Shown here: positions 54,143 through 62,462 of the stretch, piece by piece
Position numbering within the stretch: the stretch's first letter is position 1
Layout of the letters: every line of letters starts with the position of its first letter
Source of the DNA: Deltaproteobacteria bacterium
GTDB taxonomy: Bacteria; Desulfobacterota; DSM-4660; Desulfatiglandales; HGW-15
Reading direction: 5' to 3'
NCBI GenBank assembly: GCA_020060215.1
Contig: JAGVAP010000016.1
Coordinates: 1-64,000, forward strand
Length of the DNA: 64,000 nt
Made by a program: the position numbers and the translations under genes
Notes under the pieces: generated by a model
The model's input: the letters and a program-made list of their open reading frames with translations, nothing else
Told to the model about the DNA's origin: nothing
The model's database searches: none

Positions 54143-56543
54143 CAGTCTTCAGGCCGTACATCCTGCAGGGAATGCCCCGGAGTGTGATGCCTCCGATGGA
54201 AGGATCATATTCCGGGCCGTCTTGGATAAGGACATTGATGTTACTGTCCCGCCATCCGTATTCTTCCTTGCTCTTTTCCGGAAACCACCAGCCAAATGAG
54301 GCCATGGCCACGCGGGGATCCAGGTTGGCGTTCAGAAACAATCTCTGCCTTATCTTGCCTTTTTCCGTTTCGATGCACACCCACTCGCCTTCCTCAAGTC
54401 CCAATTCCTGTGCGGTATCGGGGTTCAACTCGACAATCGGATCCGGTCTGATCATGCGGATGGAGGCGATACTCTTGAAGCCCGTGAGCATGTAGGCTTC
54501 CTCCTTGGCGTTGGTCAAGAGCAGGGGGAACTTCTCGGAGATCTCATTCATCTTGTATACCTCGCCCCAGGAGGGGACAGGGGGAAAGCCCATTTCTTGG
54601 AGCCTTTCCGAGTAGATCTCGATCTTGCCTGAAGGGGTCCGATACTTGTGCTTTCTGTATTCCTTCTTCGGCTTCAGGACCCTCCTTTTCTTGAATTCCT
54701 CAAAGTTCATGCCGGAGGGTTCCAGCATCTCTTCAAGGGCCTCATGATCATCCTTCCAGAATTCCGGTCCCATCCCCAGGCGCTTGGCCAGCTCATTGAG
54801 GATCTTGGTGTCCGGCCAGCACTCCCCCGGAGGGTCAACTACCTTCGGGTGGGAACGGACTTCTTCATACCACCCCGGCCAGTAACCTATCTCGTCATGC
54901 TCCATGCCCCACGCAGCCGGAAGCACGATATCCGCAAGGGCGGCCGTAGGGGTCAGAAACAGCTCGGAGACCACAATGAAATCCAGTTTCATCAGTGCAG
55001 TATACACATCCTGCGAATTCGGGTAGCTCAGCAGGGGATTGGTGAGGATAAACATGGCTGCCTTGATGGGGTAGGGTTTCTCCTTCAGAATCGCCCTTGT
55101 CCAGGCGTGGGGTGGGATGAAAGCCGAACTCTGTGCAAAACGAAATCGCTTGTCCAGAATCCGTTCCGGCCTTCTGGGGTGTTCTTTGAGGAGAAAAAAG
55201 CCCCCCGGCCTGGTATAGGGGGGAGGGGTCAGGAAGACGTCCCCCCCTGGGACGTTCAGGTTCCCGCTGATTGCGCGTAGTATAGCAATAGCCCGGCCCG
55301 TCTGGAAACTGCTGATAAGCTGATCAACGGGATTCCCGGTCTGCATGGCCGCAGGTTTGAGCCGCCCATACATCTCCACGAATTGCTCGATCTTAGGTCG
55401 GGGGACCCATGTGGCCCTTTCGACTTCTTCTAACGAAAATGCGGCGATGTTGGCCTTCAACCTGTCGAACCCGACGGTCCAGTTCTCTACCGTATCCCGG
55501 TCGTAAAGCTCTTTTTCGATGATGAGCTTCAGGAGACCCATGGCCAGAGCACCGTCGCTGCCCGGCCGGATCCTGATCCAGAGATCGGCCAGCTTAGCCA
55601 CATCCGTCTTCTGGGGGTCGATTACGATAAGACTGCCTCCATGCTCCAAGGCGGCCTCGAGCGTCTCCCTTCTCATCCCGCCGGTGGTATGGTTCATGTT
55701 GCTGCCCCAGAGCACGATCAGTTTGGATCTGCCGTCGTCGTCGCAGACGCACCCCGATCCATAGGTAAATGCAGAGGCCATTCCCTTGGGTATGCCACAG
55801 CACCAGCCGGGGGTGACCACATTGGGTGTGCCGAGGGTTGAAGCAAATCTCTGTGCAAAGGCGAACTCCATCCCCTTGGGTTCCCCCAAACCGAGGGAAA
55901 TGGCCTCGGGGCCGCACTTTTCCACTAGGTCCCTGAACTTTGATGCGATCGTTTCCAAAGCCTCATCCCAGGAGATCCGTACCCATTTGCCTTCGCCTCT
56001 GGCGCCTGCCCTCTTGAGGGGGTATAAGAGCCGGTCCTGATGGCGCATGACCTCGGGGATGGTAAAACGCCCCTTCTTGAGAGCACACTGCTCGCTGAAC
56101 ATCCCGCTTTCCATATCGGGCTCCAGGTCGACTACTCTGCCATCCTCCACCACGGCCTTCACGCTGCAGTGACCGGCGCAAAGATGACAAAACGTCGGGA
56201 TCTCCTGGGTGTTCGATGTGCCGGGGGAGGCGGTACTTGTCCGCATGGATCCCAGATCCGGATGGATAAAGGCCTCCATGATGGGGGTGAAGCCGTGTTT
56301 GTCGCTCAAGCCCTCCATGGTGACGATCTCTTTGCCGTCGGCGTCCACTGCCAAGATGAGACAGGAGCTCACGATCTTCCGGTCCATGGAAACCGCACAC
56401 GCGCCGCACTCACCTACGCCGCACCCTTCCTTGGTCTTTGTCAGCCTGAATTGATCGCGGAGCACGTCCAAGAGGGTCTGCTGGGATTCTACTTCGAGCT
56501 CGCGGACCTCTCCGTTCACCGTCAATCGAACTTTGTGCTTCAT
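54132..56543 (-). CDS. chimeric molybdoenzyme: XDH-type [2Fe-2S] domain fused to a DMSO-reductase-family catalytic subunit
   Basis: This 803-residue protein has two parts. Residues 1-100 are an XDH-type plant ferredoxin domain with cysteines at 41, 46, 49 and 61 (C-x4-C-x2-C-x11-C). The homology runs into TPIMEAFIHPDLGS, the first helix of the usual second [2Fe-2S] domain, and then stops. From residue 115 it is a bis-MGD oxidoreductase, with [4Fe-4S] cysteines 119, 122, 126 and 153 and a likely Mo-ligand cysteine in GWCCGIPKG near 248-249. DMSOR landmarks such as VLWGSNMNHT, IRPGSDGAL and ADIVLPAAWGMEHD follow. Its partner gene is an XDH-type FAD subunit, which no classical DMSOR enzyme uses. 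The reaction is unknown. Confidence 0.85.
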   Translation of the reverse strand: MKHKVRLTVNGEVRELEVESQQTLLDVLRDQFRLTKTKEGCGVGECGACAVSMDRKIVSSCLILAVDADGKEIVTMEGLSDKHGFTPIMEAFIHPDLGSMRTSTASPGTSNTQEIPTFCHLCAGHCSVKAVVEDGRVVDLEPDMESGMFSEQCALKKGRFTIPEVMRHQDRLLYPLKRAGARGEGKWVRISWDEALETIASKFRDLVEKCGPEAISLGLGEPKGMEFAFAQRFASTLGTPNVVTPGWCCGIPKGMASAFTYGSGCVCDDDGRSKLIVLWGSNMNHTTGGMRRETLEAALEHGGSLIVIDPQKTDVAKLADLWIRIRPGSDGALAMGLLKLIIEKELYDRDTVENWTVGFDRLKANIAAFSLEEVERATWVPRPKIEQFVEMYGRLKPAAMQTGNPVDQLISSFQTGRAIAILRAISGNLNVPGGDVFLTPPPYTRPGGFFLLKEHPRRPERILDKRFRFAQSSAFIPPHAWTRAILKEKPYPIKAAMFILTNPLLSYPNSQDVYTALMKLDFIVVSELFLTPTAALADIVLPAAWGMEHDEIGYWPGWYEEVRSHPKVVDPPGECWPDTKILNELAKRLGMGPEFWKDDHEALEEMLEPSGMNFEEFKKRRVLKPKKEYRKHKYRTPSGKIEIYSERLQEMGFPPVPSWGEVYKMNEISEKFPLLLTNAKEEAYMLTGFKSIASIRMIRPDPIVELNPDTAQELGLEEGEWVCIETEKGKIRQRLFLNANLDPRVAMASFGWWFPEKSKEEYGWRDSNINVLIQDGPEYDPSIGGITLRGIPCRMYGLKTDGG

Positions 56544-56544
56544 T

Positions 56545-57438
56545 TTACACCCGCTTGGCCTCTTTTGGCGCCCTCATGACGGTCTGCTCGAGTCCCTTTT
56601 GAACCATCTTTCCGATCACTTCAACCCTATGAGCGGCCGAAGCGCGGAAATCATCAATGGGCTTCGACTCGTCCACGGCCATTTGAGCCGCCTCACGGAA
56701 GAGTCCCTGCAGGTCCCCATCGAGCCTGGTTCCCCGTATGATCTCCTCAGCCTTTCTGCACCGGAAAGGGACAGGGCCTACCGCTCCGAGAGCGATCTTG
56801 ACTTCCTCGCATCGGTCGTCTTCTGTCCTGACCATCACGGCCAGGTTTACGACAGCCACATCCATGGGACGAATACTATACTTCAGATAGATACCTTCCC
56901 CAAAAGTCGGGTTCGGTATGAGTATCTCCGATAGGACCTCACCAATCTGCATAATGCTTTTTCCAGGTCCCACAAAAAAATTCTCCAGGGCCACTGTTCT
57001 CTCTCCATGAACCGCAGCAAGCTTCACCCTCGCGTCCATCGTGAGAAGAGGTGCGGCGAACTCCGCTGCCGGAGAGGCATTTGCGATGTTTCCTCCAAGA
57101 GTAGCGAGATTTCTGATGTGCATGGTCCCCAATCGCCCGGCGGCCTCTTTCAGAGTCGGGAATGTTTTCGCGACGAGCGGCGAATTCCTTATCTCCTCAA
57201 TCGATGTCAATGCGCCGATTCGCAGCTGATCATTGACCCATCCCATGCCGTGGAGCTCCGGAATCCTTTTGATGCTGACGAGATGTCGGGGAAGGACTTT
57301 CCGGTGCTTCATTTTTACCAACAGGTCGGTGCCTCCGGCCAGGATCCTGGAGTCACCAACATATCTCAGAAGTATGGAAGAGGCTTCTTCTGTCGTTTCG
57401 CAAGACAGGTAGTCAAAGTTAGGGAGTCCAATCAGCAT
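56545..57438 (-). CDS. xanthine dehydrogenase family FAD-binding subunit (second copy)
   Basis: This 297-residue CoxM-type flavin subunit has RILAGGTDLLV (residues 32-42) and LATLGGNIANASPAAE (111-126), and a normal C-terminal domain. No separate CoxS or CoxL gene accompanies it. Instead the next gene, one base away, supplies the [2Fe-2S] domain fused to a DMSOR catalytic subunit. AAAGGGG precedes the ATG. It should exchange electrons between that domain and NAD, ferredoxin or another carrier. It shares most motifs with the FAD subunit at 32387. Confidence 0.92.
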   Translation of the reverse strand: MLIGLPNFDYLSCETTEEASSILLRYVGDSRILAGGTDLLVKMKHRKVLPRHLVSIKRIPELHGMGWVNDQLRIGALTSIEEIRNSPLVAKTFPTLKEAAGRLGTMHIRNLATLGGNIANASPAAEFAAPLLTMDARVKLAAVHGERTVALENFFVGPGKSIMQIGEVLSEILIPNPTFGEGIYLKYSIRPMDVAVVNLAVMVRTEDDRCEEVKIALGAVGPVPFRCRKAEEIIRGTRLDGDLQGLFREAAQMAVDESKPIDDFRASAAHRVEVIGKMVQKGLEQTVMRAPKEAKRV

Positions 57439-57498
57439 GATTGCCCCTTTCTGTTGGTTCTCCGCCTCCAGGTCTGGAAGCGTAGATGTACATCCTCC

Positions 57499-57543
57499 TT
57501 TACCGACTGGTAAATAAAGTCATAAGTCCATTAATGTTGTCAA
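57499..57543 (-). promoter_or_regulatory. promoter and TetR-type operator, site 3
   Basis: On the minus strand TTGACA (57538-57543) is followed by CTTTATTTACCAGTCGGTAAAG (57498-57519). The core TTTACC-N4-GGTAAA is a perfect inverted repeat. GGAGG and the FAD-subunit start follow about 60 bases on. It matches sites 1 and 2. Confidence 0.65.
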
Positions 57544-57615
57544 GCTGATTCAGAGCCGATCGCACCAGTTCCGTTCGAATCACGCACGCAGCAAATCATA
57601 GGAGAATGGACGGGG

Positions 57616-57761
57616 ATGGAAAGAGCATTCCTAAATGCCCTGCAGATCATAGAAGCTTCCGGACATCGGTGCGGAGGCAATGCCGAGATCGCCTGCCCCA
57701 AAGCGGTCAAGGAAGGGATTACCAAAGTTCCGAAAAGAGGAGGCCGGAGTTCAAAAAGTAG
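57616..57761 (+). pseudogene. decayed 3' end of a dehydrogenase/hydratase gene
   Basis: The frame reads RAFLNALQIIEASG, then GGNAEIACPKAVKEGITK, matching FAEALEIGYRGNAEVACTEA and REGITAF at the end of the 40700 gene. After a frameshift, the DNA AAGAGGAGGCCGGAGTTC followed by AAAAAGTAG matches the last codons KRRPEFKK and stop of that gene. The rest of the gene is missing. A hairpin related to the one at 42742 follows. Confidence 0.75.
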
Positions 57762-57836
57762 CCGCGAGAATCTTCACTTTCGGTCTTTGAAAACCCTCAT
57801 CGAGCACGTTTTCAGAGCCAAAGCGCAAACCCGATC

Positions 57837-57868
57837 AAAGGGCAGCGGTCTTTCTGCCGCTGCCCTTT
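57837..57868. terminator. bidirectional hairpin terminator
   Basis: AAAGGGCAGCGG and CCGCTGCCCTTT form a perfect 12-base stem with an eight-base loop; A and T tracts border both sides. It lies 16 bases from the end of the leftward cytochrome gene and beyond the pseudogene. Confidence 0.75.
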
Positions 57869-57883
57869 GATCTCTCTCCCGGT

Positions 57884-58306
57884 TCAGTGCTTGCCCGGCT
57901 CAAGGGGCGTCCCACGCCTTTCCCAGTGCATGTAGGCCAGCAGGGCCACCATCTTGGGGTCGTCCAGCGCCAGGGGGTCCCCCTCCAGCGGGTTCCGCAG
58001 GCACCAGTTGACCATCTCGCCGAGGGTCACCACCTTTCCGATCTGTTTCTGGAACTTGGGATAGGTCTCCGGGTGTGTGTTGGCCCCGTTGGGGTGACAC
58101 TGATCGCACGAAACCGCGTTCTTTCCCAGCTTGGGGCTGTGAAACCACTTGTCCCCTTCCTTCACCACGGTCATGAACTCCCGGGTGAAGCGTTCTACGT
58201 CCTCTTTGCTGAATTCCGCTGCCTGGGTCGATAAGTTCACGGCCAGCGCCGCGGAGATCATCAGCGCAGCCAGCAGCACTCCGAGATACCTTCCAGCTTT
58301 CTTCAT
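57884..58306 (-). CDS. monoheme c-type cytochrome
   Basis: This periplasmic cytochrome has 140 residues. Its signal peptide ends near STQAAEF. One heme site, CDQCH, lies near residue 67, and a later methionine region (LLAYMHWERRG) could provide the sixth ligand. GTGDKWF-like segment (GDKWFHSPKLGKN) is seen in SoxX/SoxA-related small cytochromes. AGGAGGTCC lies before the ATG. Third gene after the peroxidase and phosphoesterase, so it is probably the electron donor or partner of the peroxidase. Confidence 0.82.
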   Translation of the reverse strand: MKKAGRYLGVLLAALMISAALAVNLSTQAAEFSKEDVERFTREFMTVVKEGDKWFHSPKLGKNAVSCDQCHPNGANTHPETYPKFQKQIGKVVTLGEMVNWCLRNPLEGDPLALDDPKMVALLAYMHWERRGTPLEPGKH

Positions 58307-58324
58307 CGATGGACCTCCTGAGAT

Positions 58325-59398
58325 CTAGTAGTGTTTCTGCGGGGGAATGCGGCTGCCGGGATCCTGGTATTTCACATCCCGCGGGGTGCCGGTCTTGGCA
58401 TCGAAAGCCACCCTGCGGTTCTCATTGTCCGGTAGCTGGTAATGCACGTCGACCTTGCCTGTGCGCATATTGATGAACTGCCACCCTGTCGCGTCCCTTT
58501 CGAAAAAGGGATCCGCGCGGTTCATGGGGACCGTGAGCTTCGGGAGGTGGCTGGGTTCCTGGCGGTACGACTGAGGATAGGGCCAGGGCCAGGCCGTTGC
58601 CATCACGGCGTGGAAGCTGATGTTGCCGATCTGGTTATACTGGATCTGATGCACGTGACCGTAGATCACGGTCACCTTCTCGAAAGGCTTTAAAAGGTCC
58701 TGCACGCGCTCGGCATCGTCGGTCCAGAAGTTCCAGCCCTTATAGATCTTCTGGATCGGAGAATGGGAGAAGACGATGACGGGGGTGGCCTTGTCCACTT
58801 TGGCCAGGTCCTTCTGCAGCCATCGGCGCTGTGTCTCTCCCACCAGGAAGGGGGAGCCCTCCGGGTTGTCGAGGCGCGCCATGGCCAGCATCCGGTCCAT
58901 GGGGTCTGCCCAGTTCTTGTGCGTCCACTTGTCATAGGTGAGAATGCTGTTGAGGACCACGAAGTGGACCCCCTTGTGATCGAAGCTGTAATACAGAGGG
59001 CCGATCTTGTCCTCCCAGTAAGCCCCCAGATCCAGGTAGTAGTCGTGCTCGCCGATCACATAGTGGACCTTCCCGCGGACCTTGGACATGATCTCCAACC
59101 CGTGGTCCAGCTCCTCTTTCTTTCCCAGCTGGCCCAGGTCGCCTCCGAACATGAAGAAGTCCGGCCGGGGCACGAGAAGGTTTGCCTCCCGGACCGTCCG
59201 GATCAGCCCCATGTCCCAGTTGCGCACGAATTTATTGCCGCTGATCTGCTGGATGTGGGCATCGGAGATATAGGCAAAGGTGAACTCCTGTGCAGGGGCC
59301 TTGGAGCCGAAGGCCACCTTCACCAGATTCATCGGGAAGGCGCTCACTGCCAGGGCCGCACCGGCTGTCTTCAGGAATGCGCGTCGGTTCAGATTCAT
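58325..59398 (-). CDS. Tat-exported metallophosphoesterase
   Basis: This calcineurin-like phosphoesterase has 357 residues. The Tat signal reads NRRAFLKTAGAALAVSAF. Metal-binding motifs are YISDAHIQQ, FGGDLGQLG, VIGEHDYY, VFSHSPIQ and YGHVHQIQYN. In the fourth-type motif GEHD replaces the usual GNHD. AAGGAGGTG precedes the ATG at 59398. The gene sits between two cytochrome genes. Substrate is unknown. Confidence 0.87.
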   Translation of the reverse strand: MNLNRRAFLKTAGAALAVSAFPMNLVKVAFGSKAPAQEFTFAYISDAHIQQISGNKFVRNWDMGLIRTVREANLLVPRPDFFMFGGDLGQLGKKEELDHGLEIMSKVRGKVHYVIGEHDYYLDLGAYWEDKIGPLYYSFDHKGVHFVVLNSILTYDKWTHKNWADPMDRMLAMARLDNPEGSPFLVGETQRRWLQKDLAKVDKATPVIVFSHSPIQKIYKGWNFWTDDAERVQDLLKPFEKVTVIYGHVHQIQYNQIGNISFHAVMATAWPWPYPQSYRQEPSHLPKLTVPMNRADPFFERDATGWQFINMRTGKVDVHYQLPDNENRRVAFDAKTGTPRDVKYQDPGSRIPPQKHY

Positions 59399-59511
59399 CT
59401 TGTTACACCTCCTTCTGGTTCCTTCCACCGCACACGAAATCGTGGCGCATGATCTACGCGGGAGGGGCCCCCCAAGGCCCGTCCCTCAACCGTCCGCTCC
59501 TGTGGCGCGGT

Positions 59512-60633
59512 TCACTTGCGGACAAACTCGGGGCTGGTCAGGGCCTTCAGGAACTCCACCAGGTCCTTTTCCTGCTCCGGCGTGAGGTTGAGGGGCTTGA
59601 TGCCGCCGCTCAGGAGTTCGGGCAGAGGGTCGGACTCCTTCAGCCGGCCGCCGTTGTTGTAGAACTGGACGACCTCCTCCAGCGTCTTGAGGCTCCCGTC
59701 GTGCATGTAAGGGGCGGTAAGCTCGATGTTCCGCAGGGTGGAGGTCTTGAAGGCGCCGATGTCCGTGAGGTCCCGGGTCACCGCATACCGGCCCAGGGAG
59801 GATGTCTTGGGATTGGTCAGCACCGCAACGTCCGTTCCCCTCTTTTTCACATCTTCCACCGCAGCGGACAGGTCGTCCAGATCCCTCGGCATGTCATGGG
59901 CCGCCACCCCGATCATGTGGAAACGATTGTCCGTGAACAGGGCCTGGGTCTGCTCGATCACATGACAAGAGACGCACCGGCCCTGGTTGATGAAGATATC
60001 CAGCCCCCGGACCGCTGCAGGGCTCATGGCCGTCTTGTCGCCGCCGAAATGGTAGCGATCGAAGGGGGAATTGCCTGCGACCAGGGTTCTCTCAAAGGTG
60101 GCGATCGCCTGCTCCACCTCCTTCATGGTGATGTGATCACCCCTCTTGCCGAAGGCCTTCCCGAAAAGGGCCACGTACTCCGGGTCGGTCCGGACGATCT
60201 TCAGGATCGGCTCGTGATTTTTCAGGCCCATTTCAACGGGATTGAGGAAGGGCTGGGAAGACTGGGACTCCAGGGTGGGCTCCCGGCCGTCCCAGAACTG
60301 GGTGGAGTAATAGGCGGTATTGATCGCCGTGGGGGCGTTTCGGGTGCCCTTGAGCTTGTTGATCCCCTCCGAGACCGGGAGGTTGTCGGTAAACCCTTTT
60401 TCTTTGTCGTGGCACGTGGCGCAGCTGACTTCCCCTGTACTGCTGAATCGCTGGTCGTGGAAGAGCTTGTCTCCGAGTGCGACCTTCTCCGGGGTGATGG
60501 GGTTGTCGGCCGGGACCGGCACGGGGGGCAGGCCCAGCGGGGCCGCCATCGCAACACAGGCGAGGAGTGTTGCGGCCACGGCGCCCAATCGGAACGTTTG
60601 CTTGAAGATACCGGCTGCGTAATTCAATTTCAT
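59512..60633 (-). CDS. diheme cytochrome c peroxidase (CcpA/MauG family)
   Basis: This periplasmic hydrogen peroxide reductase has 373 residues. A signal peptide runs to about residue 31. Two heme sites are seen, CATCH (residue 70 region) and CVSCH (residue 220 region). Other family marks are TAINTAYYSTQFWDGREP and STLRNIELTAPYMHDGSLKTLEEVV. It heads the minus-strand trio with the phosphoesterase and monoheme cytochrome, with GGAGGAAGGAGGG before the ATG. Defence against peroxide fits an anaerobe exposed to oxygen. Confidence 0.93.
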   Translation of the reverse strand: MKLNYAAGIFKQTFRLGAVAATLLACVAMAAPLGLPPVPVPADNPITPEKVALGDKLFHDQRFSSTGEVSCATCHDKEKGFTDNLPVSEGINKLKGTRNAPTAINTAYYSTQFWDGREPTLESQSSQPFLNPVEMGLKNHEPILKIVRTDPEYVALFGKAFGKRGDHITMKEVEQAIATFERTLVAGNSPFDRYHFGGDKTAMSPAAVRGLDIFINQGRCVSCHVIEQTQALFTDNRFHMIGVAAHDMPRDLDDLSAAVEDVKKRGTDVAVLTNPKTSSLGRYAVTRDLTDIGAFKTSTLRNIELTAPYMHDGSLKTLEEVVQFYNNGGRLKESDPLPELLSGGIKPLNLTPEQEKDLVEFLKALTSPEFVRK

Positions 60634-60647
60634 CCCTCCTTCCTCCT

Positions 60648-60717
60648 GGCCGGGAGCACCCCGGCCATGATGTCCCTCGAGATGAGGATATCATACCCGA
60701 ACCAAATCATATGTAAA
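60648..60717 (-). promoter_or_regulatory. promoter and leader hairpin of the peroxidase operon
   Basis: On the minus strand TTTACA and TATGAT are 16 bases apart (60690-60717). In the leader, GGCCGGG and CCCGGCC form a hairpin (60648-60666) just before the ribosome site, which could affect translation. The rest of the 60634-61065 gap shows no convincing gene; one minor palindrome, GACGAT/ATCGTC, lies near 60918-60940. Confidence 0.5.
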
Positions 60718-61065
60718 TACTATTTAGTTATTTTTCTTATTGATGGGGGCCCGGCGGCCTTCCGCTTCCGGCGGATCTTCCCCGGGTTTCGGGCGCTTTT
60801 GGAAGTCGCCGATTCTCCAAGGAGACCGGATCCGAATCCCCTCTCCTCTTCAGGCGCGGTTGCTCCGGAGATGGAAGCCTGCTATCCTGGGCGGGAATGC
60901 AACAGGGGCGATTCGTTCGACGACGATAAAAGATCGTCGATGGCTGAGGTGCTGAAGCGCGCAATGTGGTCTTACGAGATCGTCACCCCCATCGTCCCTT
61001 GACTGCCCGGCGGGTGGCAGGCGATTTCGTGCTTCCCCTCAGTGTCTCAGGAGGAATCACCGTTG

Positions 61066-62220
61066 ATGGGACCGTTGGCGGGTGTGAAAGTGATCGAGTT
61101 CGGTGGGATCGGGCCGGGGCCTTTCTGCGCCATGATGCTGTCGGACATGGGTGCCGAGGTGATCCGGGTGGATCGAAAGGGCCAGCTCGATATCGTGGAC
61201 CCCAAATACAACCTGCTTTGTCGCGGAAGGAAATCCATCGGGGTGGACCTGAAAAAGCCGGAAGCGGTCGACGCGGTTCTGCGATTGATTGAAAAGGCCG
61301 ATGTACTGACCGAAGGCTTTCGGCCCGGCGTGATGGAAAGGCTGGGGCTCGGTCCGGACGTCTGCCTTTCCCGTAACCCCAGACTGATCTACGGGCGTAT
61401 GACGGGGTGGGGGCAAAGCGGGCCGCTGTCCTCAGCCGCCGGTCACGACATCAATTACGTGGCCTTGTCCGGGGCCCTTCACTGCATCGGAAGCTCCGAT
61501 CACAAGCCCTCGCCGCCCCTCAACCTGCTCGGGGATTTCGGAGGGGGGGGAATGATGCTGGCCTTCGGGATCGTTTGCGCGTTGGTTGAAGTCCGGAACT
61601 CGGGGAGAGGACAGGTGGTGGATGCCGCCATCGTGGACGGCACGGCAGCGCTGATGGCCATGATCTACGGCATGCGGGCGGCCGGGCTCTGGAGCGATCA
61701 GCGCCAGATGAACCTGCTGGACGGCGGTGCGCCCTTCTACGACACCTATGAGACCAAGGACCACAAGTATATCTGTGTGGGCGCCCTGGAGCCGCAGTTC
61801 TACTCCCTCCTGCTCAAGCGTGCCGGTCTGGAGAACGATCCCGACTTCGAGAATCAACTGGACCAGAGCAAGTGGCCTGTCTGCAAAGAGAAGCTCCTGG
61901 CGGTCTTTAAGACCAGGACCCGCGAGGAGTGGTGCGGGATCATGGAGGGGACCGATGTCTGCTTCGCACCGGTCCTCACGATGGAGGAAGCCTTCATGCA
62001 TCCCCACAACGTCCAGCGTCAGACCCTGGTGGAGATCGACGGGGTCATGCAGCCGTCGCCCGTCCCCCGATTTTCGAGGACGGTGCCCGGAATCCAGGGG
62101 CCGCCCTCTGCGGCCGGGGCGGACACCGAGCAGGTCCTGCTGGCCTGGGGTTTCTCGGCCGAAGAGGTCGAATCCCTGAAGGGTAAAGGTGCCATCTATA
62201 CCGCGGCCCGGCATGGGTAA
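61066..62220 (+). CDS. alpha-methylacyl-CoA racemase (CaiB/BaiF superfamily)
   Basis: This racemase epimerises 2-substituted acyl-CoA esters; it has about 384 residues. Racemase-specific segments are [34 protein letters not shown] and [18 protein letters not shown], with the histidine and aspartate pair of the AMACR active site. It differs from the CoA-transferase at 19803, which lacks these. AGGAGG lies 11 bases before the ATG at 61066; a TTG one codon upstream is possible. It could invert an alpha-branched intermediate such as a phenylsuccinyl or benzylmalonyl ester. Confidence 0.88.
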   Translation: MGPLAGVKVIEFGGIGPGPFCAMMLSDMGAEVIRVDRKGQLDIVDPKYNLLCRGRKSIGVDLKKPEAVDAVLRLIEKADVLTEGFRPGVMERLGLGPDVCLSRNPRLIYGRMTGWGQSGPLSSAAGHDINYVALSGALHCIGSSDHKPSPPLNLLGDFGGGGMMLAFGIVCALVEVRNSGRGQVVDAAIVDGTAALMAMIYGMRAAGLWSDQRQMNLLDGGAPFYDTYETKDHKYICVGALEPQFYSLLLKRAGLENDPDFENQLDQSKWPVCKEKLLAVFKTRTREEWCGIMEGTDVCFAPVLTMEEAFMHPHNVQRQTLVEIDGVMQPSPVPRFSRTVPGIQGPPSAAGADTEQVLLAWGFSAEEVESLKGKGAIYTAARHG

Positions 62221-62290
62221 GCCGCACCGGCACGCGTTGGAGTGACGGGACTGTGGCGATGGGCAGGATCTATGCCCGCCTTACCCATGA

Positions 62291-62351
62291 TCGTTCCCGC
62301 GCGTTCCCACGCTCCGGCGTGGGAACGCTAGGGAGGGGAGCGCGGGAACGA
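62291..62351 (+). repeat. nested palindromic repeat
   Basis: An inner hairpin (GCGTTCCCACGC, TCCG, GCGTGGGAACGC; 62301-62328) is enclosed by outer arms TCGTTCCCGCGC (62291-62302) and GCGCGGGAACGA (62340-62351). The GTTCCCACGC core resembles dispersed repeats known from other deltaproteobacteria. Confidence 0.8.
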
Positions 62352-62462
62352 GAGGAGAGCAACCGAGGTTGTCCTGCGGGCACCCCTCAAGGGGGTGAAG
62401 CCCCGCCCCTGCGACCCCACATGCCTCTTTATAACGGGACACGGACCTGGTAGAATCATGCC

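Noticed and set aside
54132..56543. Reading the chimeric molybdoenzyme as a NuoG/FdsA-type formate dehydrogenase
   Set aside because: NuoG-type N-terminal domains have a C-x11-C-x2-C layout and an additional His-ligated cluster; here the layout is C-x4-C-x2-C-x11-C followed directly by the DMSOR [4Fe-4S] motif.
59290..61002. A plus-strand 570-codon frame opposite the peroxidase gene
   Set aside because: No domain recognised; the minus-strand frame has two heme motifs and a signal peptide.
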